From assembly GCF_032854445.1 (NCBI RefSeq), contig NW_027018043.1, positions 1-64,000 of the forward strand: a stretch of DNA of 64,000 nt, read 5' to 3'. Below are positions 52,172 through 64,000 of the stretch, one piece after another. This stretch comes from Liolophura sinensis (taxonomy: Eukaryota; Mollusca; Polyplacophora; Chitonida; Chitonidae). The stretch's first letter is position 1; each line of letters starts with the position of its first letter. The notes under the pieces are model-generated. The model made no database searches. It was not told the DNA's origin and saw only the letters and a program-made list of their open reading frames with translations. The position numbers and the translations under genes were made by a program.

Positions 52172-55100
52172 CAAGACAATCTCAATGTCTTTATCTACGT
52201 GTAGAAAAACCACACCATTTGTACATAAAAAACACAAGGTACTAGATACAGTCTGCTGTAAAAAGTACAACTGATCACTGACCCACATCAATAAGGTTCT
52301 AAAAGATGCGAAATTGGCCCAGGCATCGGCAGCTGTTTAAAAAATTGCAAATTTCCTTGGTTTCCATGGAGTAAGAGCCGTTGCTGGGCACGTGATGTTG
52401 TCATCAATGATCATTCAATTGTAGCTACAGCCAAAAGTATTGGTCGGAGAGCAACGCCGTTTGCACCATTCGATTTCCCGTCAAAAAATAGGTCGGATTA
52501 GTCTCTTACCAGCAGCACTGGAACAGTTTTTCCACTTTTGCATTTTTGCCTGGTCTTTTTGTTAATTGAAATCGGCTACACTGTACTATGTACCATCGCG
52601 ACTGGTCATTACTATATTCAAATTTTGACTATAAGTTATGTGCCCTTCTGTAGCCCAGAAGACGTCAAATCTTTGGGTTAAGCTCATTTAACTCATCCAG
52701 CATTTGTCTTACTTCTAAGTCGAAGACAATCTCAATGTCTTTATCTACGTGTAGAAAAACCACACCATTTGTACATAAAAAACACAAAGTACTAGATACA
52801 GTCTGCTGTAAAAAGTATAATTGAACACTGACCCACATCAATAAGGTGCCAAAAGATGCGGAATTGGGCCAGGCATCGGCAGCTGTTTAAAAAATGGCAA
52901 ATTTCCCTGGTTTCCATGGAGTAAGAGCCGTTGCTGGGCACGTGATTTTGTCATCAATGATCATTCAATTGTCGCTACAGCCAAAACTAATGGTCGGAGA
53001 GCAACGCGGTTTGCACCATTCGATTTCTCGTCACAAAATACGTCGGATTAGCCTCTTACCAGCAGCACTGGAACAGTTTTTCCACTTTTGCATTTTTGCC
53101 TGGTCTTTTTGTTAATTTAAATCGGCTACACTGTACTATGTACCATCGCGACTGGTCATTACTATATTCAAGTTTTGAATATAAGTTTTGTGCCCTATAG
53201 TAGCCCAGAAGACGTCAAATCTTTGGCCTAAGCCCTTTTAACTCATCCACCAATTGTCTTACTTCCAAGTCCAAGACAATCTCAATGTCTTTATCTACGT
53301 GTAGAAAAACCACAGCATTTGTACATAAAAAACACAAAGTACTAGATACAGTCTGCTGTAAAAAGTACAATTGAACACTGACCCACATCAATAAGGTGCC
53401 AAAAGATGCGGAATTGGGACAGGCATCGGCAGCTGTTTAAAAATTGGCAAATGTCAATGGTTTCCATGGAGTAAGAGCCGTTACTGGGCACGTGATTTGT
53501 CATCAATGATCATTCAATCGTCGCTACAGCCAAAAGTATTGGTCGGAGAGCAACGCGGTTTGCACCATTCGATTTCTCGTCAAAGAATACGTCGGATTAG
53601 CCTCTTACCAGCAGCACTGGAACAGGTTTTCCACTTTTGCATTTTTGCCTGGTCTTTTTGTTAATTGAAATCGGCTACACTGTACTATGTACCATCGCGA
53701 CTGGTCATTACTATATTCAAATTTTGACCATAAGTTATGTGCCCTTCGGTAGCCCAGAAGACGTCAAATCTTTGGGTTAAGCCCATTTAACTCACCCAGC
53801 AATTGTCTTACTTCTAAGTCGAAGACAATCTCAATGTCTTTATCTACGTGTAGAAAAACCACACCATTTGTACATAAAAAACACAAAGTACTAGATATAG
53901 TCTGCTGTAAAAAGTACAATTGAACACTGACCCACATCAGTAAGGTGCCAAAAGATGCGGAATTGGGCCAGGCATCGGCAGCTGTTTAAAAAATTGCAAA
54001 TTTCCCTGGTTTCCATGGAGTAAGAACCGTTGCTAGGCACGTGATTTTGTCATCAATGATCATTCAATTGTCGCTACAGCCAAAAGTATTGGTCGGAGAG
54101 CAACGCGGTTTACACCATTCGATTTCTCGTGACAAAAGACGTCGGATTAGCCTCTTACCAGCAGCACTGGAACAGTTTTTCCACTTTTGCATTTTTGCCT
54201 GGTCTTTTTGTTAATTGAAATCGGCTACACTGTACTATGTACCATCGCGACTGGTCATTACTATTTTAAACTTTTGACTATAAATTATGTGCCCTTTGGT
54301 AGCCCAGAAGACGTCAAATCTTTGGGCTAAGCCCATTTAACTCTTCCACCAATTGTCTTACTTCTAAGTCCAAGACAATCTCAATGTCTTTATCTACGTG
54401 TAGAAAAACCACACCATTTGTACATAAAAAACACAAAGTACTAGATACAGTCTGCTGTAAAAAGTACAATTGAACACTGACCCACGTCAATAAGGTGCCA
54501 AAAGATGCGGAATTGGGCCAGGCATCGGCAGCTGTTTAAAAAATTGCAAATTTCCCTGGTTTCCATGGAGTAAGAGCCGTTGCTAGGCGCGTGATTTTGT
54601 CATCAATGATCATTCAATTGTCGCTACAGCCAAAAGTATTGGTCAGAGAGCAACGCGGTTTGCCCCATTCGATTTCTCGTCACAAAAGACGTCGGATTAG
54701 CCTCATACCAGCAGCACTGGAACAGTTTTTCCACTTTTGCATTTTTGCCTGGTCTTTTTGTTAATTTAAATCGGCTACACTGTACTATGTACCATCGCGA
54801 CTTTTTATTACTATATTTAACTTTTGAATATAAGTTATGTGCCCTATGGTAGCCCAGAAGACGTCAAATCTTTGGGCTAAGCCCATTTAAGTCACCCAGC
54901 AATTGTCTTACTTCTAAGTCCAAGACAATCTCAATGTCTTTATCTACGTGTAGAAAAACCACACCATTTGTACATAAAAAACACAAAGTACTAGATACAG
55001 TCTGCTGTAAAAAGTACAATTGAACACTGACCCACATCAATAAGGTGCCAAAAGATGCGGAATTGGCCCAGGCATCGGCAGCTGATTAAAAAATTGCAAA

Positions 55101-56570
55101 TTTCCCTGGTTTCCATGAAATAAGAGCCGTTGCTAGGCACGTGATTTTGTCATCAATGATCATTCAATTGTGGCTACAGCCAAAAGTATTGGTCGGAGAG
55201 CAACGCGGTTTGCACCATTCGATTTCTCGTCACAAAATACGTCGGATTAGCCTCATACCAGCAGCACTGGAACAGTTTTTCTACTTTTGCATTTTTGCCT
55301 GGTCCCTTTGTTAATTGAAATCGGCTACACTGTACTATGTACCATCGCGACTGGTCGTTACTATATTCAACTTTTAACTATAAGTTATGTGCCCTTCGGT
55401 AGCCCAGAAGACGTCAAATCTTTGGGCTAAGCCCATTTAAGTCACCCAGCAATTGTCTTACCTCCAAGTCCAAGACATTCTCAATGTCTTTATCTACGTG
55501 TAGAAAAACCACACCATTTGTACATAAAAAACACAAGTTACTAGATACAGTCTGCTGTAAAAAGTACAACTGATCACTGAACCACATCAATAAGGTTCTA
55601 AAAGATGCGGAATTGGCCCAGGCATCGGCAGCTGTTTAAAAAATTGCAAATTTCATTGGTTTCCATGGAGTAAGAGCCGTTGCTGGGCACGTGACTATGA
55701 CATCAATGATCATTCAATTGTCGCTACAGCCAAAAGTATTGGACGGAGAGCAACGCCGTTTACCCCATTCGATTTCTCGTCACAAAATACGTCGGATTAG
55801 CCTGTTACCAGCAGCACTGGAACAGTTTTTACACTTTTTCATTTTTGCGTGGTCTTTTTGTTAATTAAATTCGGCTGCAATGTACTATGTACAATTGCGA
55901 CTGGTCATTATTATATTTAACTTTTGATTATAAGTTATGTGCCCTTCGGTAGCCCAGAAGACGTCAAATCTTTGGGCTAAGCCCATTTAAGTCACTCAGC
56001 ATTTGTCTTACTTCTAAGTCCAAGACAATCTCAATGTCTTTATCTACGTGTAGAAAAACCACACCATTTGTACATAAAAACTACAAAGTACTAGATACAG
56101 TCTGCTGTAAAAAGTACACTTAAACACTGACCCACATTAATAAGGTTTTAATAGATGCGGAATTGGCCCAGGCATCGGCAGCTGTTTAAAAAATTGCAAA
56201 TTTCAATGGTTTCCATGGAGTAAGAGCCGTTGCTAGGCACGTGATTTTGTCATCAATGATCATTCAATTGTGGCTACAGCCAAAAGTATTGGTCGGAGAG
56301 CAACGCGGTTTGCACCATTCGATTTGTCGTCACAAAATACGTCGCATTAGCCTCTTACCAGCAGCACTGGAACAGTTTTTCCACTTTTGCATTTTTGCCT
56401 GGTCTTTATGTTAATTGAAATCGGCTACACTCTACTATGTACCATCGCGACTGGTCATTACTATATTCAAGTTTTGACTATAAGTTATGTGCCCTTCGGT
56501 AGCCCAGAAGACGTCAAATCTTTGGGGTAAGCCCATTTAACTCACCCAGCAATTGTCTTACTTCTAAGTC

Positions 56571-57669
56571 CAAGACAATCTCAATGTCTTTATCTACGTG
56601 TAGAAAAACCACACCATTTGTACATAAAAAACACAAGGTACTAGATACAGTCTGCTGTAAAAAGTACAACTAATCACTGACCCACATCAATAAGGTTCTA
56701 AAAGATGCGGAATTGGCCCAGGCATCGGCAGCTGTTGAAAAAATTGCAAATTTCCCTGGTTTCCATGGAGTAAAAGCCGTTGCTGGGCACGTGATGTTGT
56801 CATCAATGATCATTCAATTGTAGCTACAGCCAAAAGTATTGGTCGGAGAGCAGCGCGGTTTGCACCATTCGATTTTTCGTCACAAAAGGCGTCAGATTAG
56901 CCTCTTACCAGCAGCACTGGAACAGTTTTTCCACTTTTTCATTTTTGCCTGGTCTTTTTGTTAATTGAAATCGGATACACTGTACTATGCACAATCGCGA
57001 CTGGTCATTACTATATTCAACTTTTAAATATATGTTATGTGCCCTTCTGTAGCCCAGAAGACGTCAAATCTTTGGGCTAAACCCATTTAACTCAACCAGC
57101 AATTGTCTTACTTCTAAGTCCAAGACAATCTCAATGTCTTTATCTACGTGTAGAAAAACCACACCATTTGTACATAAAAAACACAATGTACTAGATACAG
57201 TCTGCTGTAAAAAGTAAAATTGAACACTGACCCACATCAATAAGGTGCCAAAAGATGCGGAATTGGGCCAGGCATGGGCAGCTGTTTAAAAAATGCAAAT
57301 TTCCCTGGTTTCCATGGAGTAAGAGCCGTTGCTAGGCACGTGATTTAGTCATCAATGATCATTCAATTGTGGCTACAGCCAAAAGTATTGGTTGGAGAGC
57401 AACGTGGTTTGCACCATTCGATTTTTCGTCACAAAGTACGTCGGATTAGCCTCTTACCAGCAGCACTGGAACAGTTTTTCCACTTTTGCATTTTTGCCTG
57501 GTCTTTTTGTTCATTGAAATCGGCTACACTCTACTATGTACCGTCGCGACTGGTCATTACTATATTCAAGTTTTAACTATAAGTTTTGTGCCCTTCGGTA
57601 GCCCAGAAGACGTCAAATCTTTGGGCTAAGCCCATTTAACTCACTCAGCAATTGTCTTACTTCTAAGTC
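56571..57669 (+). repeat. Two extra monomers in block C
   Basis: These two monomers have no counterpart between the matching units of blocks A and B (between 23595 and 24145 in A), which explains the jump in shift of 1,099 bp. The first has GCTGTTGAAAAAATTGC and GGAGTAAAAGCC like the monomer at 31840, and ends with GTACTATGCACAATCG like the tail of 24145. The second has private marks: AAGTAAAATTGAAC, GTTTAAAAAATGCAAAT and GTTCATTGAAATCGG. Either they were inserted in C or lost from the ancestor of A and B. Confidence 0.75.
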
Positions 57670-58219
57670 CAAGACAATCTCAATGTCTTTATCTACGTGT
57701 AGAAAAACCACACCATTCGTACATAAAAAACACAAAGTACTAGATACAGTCTGCTGTAAAAAGTAGACTTAAACACTGACCCACATAAATAAGGTGCCAA
57801 AAGATGCGGAATTGGGCCAGGCATCGGCAGGTGTTTAAAAAATTGCAAATTTCCCTGGTTTCCATGGAGTGAGAGCCGTTGTTGGGCACGTGACTATGAC
57901 ATCAATGATCATTCAATTGTCGCTACAGCCAAAAGTATTGGTGGGAGAGCAACGCGGTTTGCACCATTCGATTTCTCGTCACAAAATACGTCGGATTAGC
58001 CTCTTACCAGCAGCACTGGAACAGTTTTTCCACTTTTGCATTTTTGCCTGGTCTTTTTGTTAATTGAAATCGGATACACTGTACTATGCACAATCGCGAC
58101 TGGTCATTACTATATTCAACTTTTAAATATACGTTATGTGCCCTTCGGTAGCCCAGAAGACGTCAAATCTTTGGGCTAAGCCCATTTAACTCACTCAGCA
58201 ATTGTCTTACTTCTAAGTC

Positions 58220-61200
58220 CAAGACAATCTCAATGTCTTTATCTACGTGTAGAAAAACCACACCATTTGTACATAAAAAACACAATGTACTAGATACAGT
58301 CTGCTGTAAAAAGTACAACTGATCACTCACCCACATCAATAAGGTGCCAAAAGATGCGGAATTGGCCCAGGCATCGGCAGCTGTTTAAAAAATGGCAAAT
58401 TTCCCTGGTTTCCATAGAGTAAGACTGTTGCTGGGCACGTGACCATGACATCAATGATCATTCAATTGTCGCTACAGCCAAAAGTATTGGTCGGAGAGCA
58501 ACGCGGTTTGCACCATTCGATTTCCCGTCACAAAATACGTCGGATTAGTCTCCTACCAGCAGCACTGGAACAGTTTTTCCACTTTTGCATTTTTGCGTGG
58601 TCTTTTTGTTAATTGAAATCGGCAATACTGTACTATGTACAATCGCGACTGGTCGTTACTATATTCAACTTTTAACTATAAGTTATGTGCCCTTCGGTAG
58701 CCCAGAAGACGTCAAATCTTTGGGCTAAGCCCATTTAACTCACCCAGCAATTGTCTTACTTCTAAGCCCAAGACAATCTCAATGTCTTTATCTACGTGTA
58801 GAAAAACCACACCATTTGTACATAAAAAACACAAAGTACTAGATACAGTCTGCTGTAAAAAGTACAATTGAACACTGACCCACATCAATAAGGTGCAAAA
58901 AGATGCGGAATTGGGCCAGGCATCGGCAGCTGTTAAAAAATTGCATATTTCCCTGGTTTCCATGGGGTAAGAGCCGTTGCTGGGCACGTGACTATGATAT
59001 CAATGATCATTCAATTGTGGCTACAGCCAAAAGTAATGGTCGGAGAGCAACGCGGTTTTCACTATTCGATTTCTCGTCACAAAATACGTCGGATTAGCCT
59101 CCTACCGTCAGCACTGGAACAGTTTTTCCACTTTTGCATTTTTGCCTGGTCATTTTGTTAATTTGAAATCGGATACACTGTACTATGTACAATCGCGACT
59201 GGTCATTACTATATTCAACTTTTGACTATAAGTTATGTGCCCTTCGGTAGCCCAGAAGACGTCAAATCTTTGGGCTAAGCCCATTTAAGTCACTCAGCAA
59301 TTGTCTTACTTCTAAGTCCAAGACAATCTCAATGTCTTTATCTACGTGTAGAAAAACCACACCATTTGTACTAAAAAAAAACAAAGGTACTTGATACAGT
59401 CTGCTGTCAAAAGTACAACTGATCACTGACCCACATCAATAAGGTTCTAAAAGATGCGGAATTGGCCCAGGCATCGGCAGCTGTTTAAAAAATTGCAAAT
59501 TTCCCTGGTTTCCATGGAGTAAGAGCCGTTGTTGGGCAGGTGACTATGACATCAATGATCATTCAATTGTCGCTACAGCCAAAAGTATTAGTCGGAGAGC
59601 AACGCGGTTTGCACCATTCGATTTCTCGTTACAAAATACGTCGGATTAGCCTCTTACCAGCAGCACTGAAACAGTTTTTCCACTTTTGCATTTTTGCCTG
59701 GTCTTTTTGTTAATTGAATTCGGCTACACTGTACTATGTACCATCGCGACTGGTCATTACTATATTCAACTTTTGACTATAAGTTATGTGCCCTTCGGTA
59801 GCCCAGAATACGTCAAATATTTGGGGTAAACCCATTTAACTCACTCAGCAATTGTCTTACTTCTAAGTCCAAGACAATCTCAATGTCTTTATCTACGTGT
59901 AGAAAAACCACACCATTTGTACATAAAAAACACAAAGAACTAGATACAGTCTGCTGTAAAAAGTACAACTGATCACTCACCCACATCAATAAGGTGCCAA
60001 AAGATGCGGAATTGGCCCAGGCATCGGCAGCTGTTTAAAAAAGTGGAAATTTCCCTGGTTTCCATAGAGTAAGACTGTTGCTGGGCACGTGACCATGACA
60101 TCAATGATCATTCAATTGTCGCTACAGCCAAAAGTATTGGTCGGAGAGCAACGCGGTTTGCACCATTCGATTTCCCGTCACAAAATACGTCGGATTAGTC
60201 TCCTACCAGCAGCACTGGAACAGTTTTTCCACTTTTGCATTTTTGCGTGGTCTTTTTGTTAATTGAAATCGGCTATACTGTACTATGTACAATCGCGACT
60301 GGTCGTTACTATATTCAAGTTTTAACTATAAGTTATGTGCCCTTCGGTAGCCCAGAAGACGTCAAATCTTTGGGCTAAGCCCATTTAACTCACCCAGCAA
60401 TTGTCTTACTTCTAAGCCCAAGACAATCTCAATGTCTTTATCTACGTGAAAAAACCACACCATTTGTACATAAAAAAACACAAAGTACTAGATACAGTCT
60501 GCTGTAAAAAGTACAATTGAACACTGACCCACATCAATAAGGTGCAAAAAGATGCGGAATTGGGCCAGGCATCGGCAGCTGTTAAAAAATTGCATATTTC
60601 CCTGGTTTCCATGGGGTAAGAGCCGTTGCTGGGCACGTGGACTATGATATCAATGATCATTCAATTGTGGCTACAGCCAAAAGTAATGGTCGGAGAGCAA
60701 CGCGGTTTTCACTATTCGATTTCTCGTCACAAAATACGTCGGATTAGCCTCCTACCGGCAGCACTGGAACAGTTTTTTCCACTTTTGCATTTTTGCCTGG
60801 TCATTTTGTTAATTTGAAATCGGATACACTGTACTATGTACAATCGCGACTGGTCATTACTATATTCAACTTTTGACTATAAGTTATGTGCCCTTCGGTA
60901 GCCCAGAAGACGTCAAATCTTTGGGCTAAGCCCATTTAAGTCACTCAGCAATTGTCTTACTTCTAAGTCCAAGACAATCTCAATGTCTTTATCTACGTGT
61001 AGAAAAACCACACCATTTGTACTAAAAAAAAACAAAGGTACTTGATACAGTCTGCTGTCAAAAGTACAACTGATCACTGACCCACATCAATAAGGTTCTA
61101 AAAGATGCGGAATTGGCCCAGGCATCGGCAGCTGTTTAAAAAATTGCAAATTTCCCTGGTTTCCATGGAGTAAGAGCCGTTGTTGGGCACGTGACTATGA

Positions 61201-61520
61201 CATCAATGATCATTCAATTGTCGCTATAGCCAAAAGTATTAGTCGGAGAGCAACGCGGTTTGCACCATTCGATTTCTCGTTACAAAATACGTCGGATTAG
61301 CCTCTTACCAGCAGCACTGAAACAGTTTTTCCACTTTTGCATTTTTGCCTGGTCTTTTTGTTAATTGAATTCGGCTACACTGTACTATGTACCATCGCGA
61401 CTGGTCATTACTATATTCAACTTTTGACTATAAGTTATGTGCCCTTCGGTAGCCCAGAATACGTCAAATATTTGGGGTAAACCCATTTAACTCACTCAGC
61501 AATTGTCTTACTTCTAAGTC
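58220..61520 (+). repeat. Nested trimer duplication in block C
   Basis: Monomers 58220, 58769, 59319 and 59870, 60419, 60970 repeat the trimer pair seen at 24695-27994. Marks such as ATCACTCACCC, CTAAGCCCAAGACA and GTACTAAAAAAAAAC are present in the expected order. Small differences are specific to C: AATGGCAAATTTCCC at 58391, ACAAAGAACTAG at 59933 and CTACGTGAAAAAACC at 60443. The trimer duplication is thus older than the split between C and A/B. Confidence 0.85.
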
Positions 61521-62419
61521 CAAGACAATCTCAATGTCTTTATCTACGTGTAGAAAAACCACACCATTTGTACATAAAAAACACAAGGTACTAGATACAG
61601 TCTGCTGTAAAAAGTACAACTGATCACTGACCCACATCAATAAGGTTCTAAAAGATGCGGAATTGGCCCAGGCATCGGCAGCTGTTTAAAAAATTGCAAA
61701 TTTCCCTGGTTTCCATGGAGTAAGAGCCGTTGCTGGGCACGTGACTATGACATCAATGATCATTCAATTGTCGCTACAGCCAAAAGTATTGGTCGGAGAG
61801 CAACGCGGTTTGCTCCTTTCGATTTCTCGTCGCAAAATACGTCGGATTAGCCTCTTACCAGCAGCACTGGAACAGTGTTTCCACTTTTGCATTTTTGCCT
61901 GGTTTTTTTGTTAATTGAAATCGGATACACTGTACTATGTACCATCGCGACTGGTCATTACTATATTCAACTTTTAACTATACGTTATGTGCCCTTCGGT
62001 AGCCCAGAAGACGTCAAATCTTTGGGCTAAGCCCATTTAAGTCACCCAGCAATTGTCTTACTTCTAAGTCCAAGACAATCTCAATGTCTTTATCTACGTG
62101 TAGAAAAAGCACACCATTTGTACATAAAAAACACAAGGTACTAGATACAGTCGGCTGTAAAAAGTATACTTAAACACTGACCCACATAAATAAGGTTCTT
62201 AATCATGCGGATATGGCCCAGGCATCGGCAGCTGTTGAAAAAATTGCAAATTTCCTTGGTTTCCATAGAGTAAAAGCCGTTGCTTTGCACGTGATGTTGT
62301 CATCAATGATCATTCAATTGTGGCTACAGCCAAAAGTATTGGTCGGAGAGCAATGCGGTTTGCACCATTCGATTTTTCGTCACAAAATACGTCAGATTAG
62401 CCTCTTACCAGCAGCACTG

Positions 62420-62990
62420 GAACAGTTTTTCCACTTTTGCATTTTTGCCTGGTCTTTTTGTTAATTGAAATCGGCTACACTGTACTATGTACAATCGCGA
62501 CTGGTCATTACTATATTCAACTTTTAACTATAAGTTATGTGCCTTCGGTAGCCCAGAAGACGTCAAATCTTTGGGCTAAGCCCATTTAACTCACCCAGCA
62601 ATTGTCTTACTTCTAAGTCCAAGACAATCTCAATGTCTTTATCTACGTGTAGAAAAACCACACCATTTGTACATAAAAAACACAAAGTACTAGATACAGT
62701 CTGCTGTAAAAAGTACAATTGAACACTGACCCACATCAATAAGTGCAAAAAGATGCGGAATTGGGCCAGGCATCGGCAGCTGTCAAAAAATTGCAAATTT
62801 TCCTGGTTTCCATGGGGTAAGAGCCGTTGCTGGGCACGTGACTATGATATCAATGATCATTCAGTTGTGGCTACAGCCAAAAGTAATGGTCGGAGAGCAA
62901 CGCGGTTTGCACTATTCGATTTCTCGTCACAAAATACGTCGGATTAGTCTTCTACCAGCAGCACTGGAACAGTTTTTCCACTTTTGCATT
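62420..62990 (+). repeat. Mosaic segment in block C
   Basis: In this stretch block C stops matching its positional partner in block B (46478-47048) and instead resembles the region around 32840-33270. Marks are TTTTAACTATAAG, CTCACCCAGCAATTG, ACAATTGAACACTG, CCATGGGGTAAG and TTGCACTATTCG. By about 63000 it again matches the expected partner, with the shortened TCTTTTGTTGAAATCGAC. Register is kept, as expected for a conversion-like tract. Confidence 0.65.
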
Positions 62991-64000
62991 TTTGCCTGGT
63001 CTTTTGTTGAAATCGACTACAATGTACTATGTACCATCGCCACTGGTCATTACTATATTCAAGTTTTGACTATAAGTTATGTGCCCTTCGGTAGCCCAGA
63101 AGACGTCAAATCTTTGGGCTAAGCCCATTTAACTCACTCAGCAATTGTCTTACTTCTAAGTCCAAGACAATCTCAATGTCTTTATCTACGTGTAGAAAAA
63201 CCACACCATTCGTACATAAAAAACACAATGTACTAGATACAGTCTGCTGTAAAAGTACAACTGATCACTGAACCACATCTATAAGGTTCTAATAGATGCG
63301 GAATTGGGCCAGGCATCGGCAGCTGTCAAAAAATTGCATATTTCCCTGGTTTCCATGGAGTAAGAGCCGTTGCTGGGCACGGTGACTACGACATCAATGA
63401 TCATTCAATTGTCGCTACAGCCAAAAGTATCGGTCGGAGAGCAACGCGGTTTGCACCATTCGATTTCTCGTCACAAAATACGTCGGATTAGTCTCCTACC
63501 AGCAGCACTGGAACAGTTTTTCCACTTTTGCATTTTTGCCTGGTCTTTTTGTTAATTGAAATCGGCTACACTGTACTATGTACCATCTCGACTGGTCATT
63601 ACTATATTCAAGTTTTGACTATAAGTTATGTGCCCTTCTGTAGCTCAAAAGACGTCAAATCTTTGGGCTAAGCCCATTTAACTCACTCAGCATTTGTCTT
63701 ACTTCTAAGTCCAAGACAATCTCAATGTCTTTATCTACGTGTAGAAAAACCACACCATTTGTACATAAAAAACACAAAGAACTAGATACAGTCTGCTGTA
63801 AAAAGTACAATTGAACACTGACCCACATCAATAAGGTGCAAAAAGATGCGGATTTGGGCCAGGCATCGGCAGCTGTTAGAAAATTGCAAATTTCCCTGGT
63901 TTCCATGGAGTAAAAGCCGTTGCTGGGCACGTGACTATGACATCAATGATCATTGAATTGTCGCTACAGCCAAAAGTATTGGTCGGAGAGCAACGCGGTT

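Larger units (their letters stand above)
38226..55808 (+). repeat. Higher-order repeat block B (32 monomers, 17,583 bp)
   Basis: Second copy of the 32-monomer unit, directly abutting block A in the same orientation. Its last monomer head (from 55471) equals that of block A (37888), including TTACCTCC, ACACAAGTTACTAG, CTGAACCACATC and AGCCTGTTACC. Past about 55830, however, it continues into a full monomer of the 23045 type (CACTTTTTCATTTTTGCGTGG, GGCTGCAATGTAC) instead of switching to the 20305 type. Block B is flanked on the right by block C. Confidence 0.93.
1..64000 (+). repeat. Satellite array of ~550-bp monomers filling the window
   Basis: Every part of the window aligns to the same unit. 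Taking the base before AAGACAATCT as unit start, monomers begin at 1, 551, 1100, 1650, 2200, 2750, 3300, 3850, 4399, 4943, 5492, 6042, 6530, 7079, 7630, 8180, 8730, 9281, 9831, 10381, 10931, 11481, 12031, 12588, 13141, 13691, 14242, 14796, 15352, 15903, 16459, 17008, 17557, 18106, 18656, 19206, 19756, 20305; then 20855, 21406, 21946, 22496, 23045, 23595, 24145, 24695, 25244, 25794, 26345, 26894, 27444, 27995, 28545, 29096, 29643, 30192, 30741, 31290, 31840, 32390, 32940, 33491, 34040, 34589, 35139, 35689, 36238, 36788, 37338, 37888; the same 32 plus 17,583; then 56021, 56571, 57121, 57670, 58220, 58769, 59319, 59870, 60419, 60970, 61521, 62071, 62620, 63163, 63712. Nearly all are 547-551 bp. 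The array runs off both ends. The start point and strand are arbitrary conventions. Confidence 0.98.
55809..64000 (+). repeat. Higher-order repeat block C, diverged partial copy
   Basis: The tail of 55471 and the monomer at 56021 correspond to block B 40628-41727 at a shift of about 14,843 bp. From 57670 onward the block corresponds to B 41728 onward at a shift of about 15,942 bp. It shares the nested trimers and the order of monomer types, but unlike A against B it has scattered substitutions (GGCAGGTGTTT at 57826, GGTGGGAGAGC near 57941, CCGTCAGCACTGG near 59105) and small indels. It is cut by the window edge. Confidence 0.85.

Noticed and set aside
1-64000. CRISPR array or bacterial repeat system
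   Set aside because: The repeat unit is ~550 bp with no short repeat/unique spacer alternation, and no associated genes are present.
1-64000. Tandem copies of a transposon or Helitron
   Set aside because: No terminal inverted repeats, target-site duplications, transposase, reverse transcriptase or Rep/helicase coding were seen. Monomers abut without boundaries.

Overview
The window is wall-to-wall satellite DNA: one uninterrupted head-to-tail array of a monomer of about 550 bp (roughly 40% GC by eye), with 116 complete monomers and a 117th cut by the right edge. All units lie in the same orientation. There is no unique flanking DNA, no transposon, no RNA gene and no protein-coding gene that I can support. 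Open frames of 60-170 codons recur once per monomer in several frames on both strands. They look like no protein family I recognise, and they open and close with single-base differences between monomers. An array of this size and order points to a eukaryotic chromosome (centromeric, pericentromeric or other heterochromatin). I cannot name the organism or satellite family from sequence alone.

Layout. 1-6041: monomers ordered as trimers of about 1.65 kb. 6042-7629: three monomers, one with a 62-bp internal deletion. 7630-12030: a four-monomer stretch followed by a 1,100-bp two-monomer unit present twice. About 12.22-16.52 kb: the same kinds of monomer peppered with single-base indels, probably poor consensus quality. 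16459-20642: clean monomers related to 7.6-13.1 kb. 20643-38225 (block A) and 38226-55808 (block B): two copies, exactly 17,583 bp apart, of a 32-monomer higher-order unit. 55809-64000 (block C): a more diverged, rearranged copy of the left part of that unit, with two extra monomers and a mosaic segment near its right end.

The most informative structure is at the A/B/C junctions. The last monomer of block A is a hybrid: its left part matches the monomer at 55471 and its right part matches the monomer at 20305. The switch falls in a conserved stretch of about 22 bp (38226-38247). This is the product expected from one unequal exchange between misaligned arrays, and A and B are so alike that it must be recent or an assembly artefact. 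Smaller nested duplications (trimers, dimers, single monomers) show that expansion has happened repeatedly at several scales. Within the monomer, short palindromes including CACGTG persist across subfamilies, while other segments switch between a few alternative versions.
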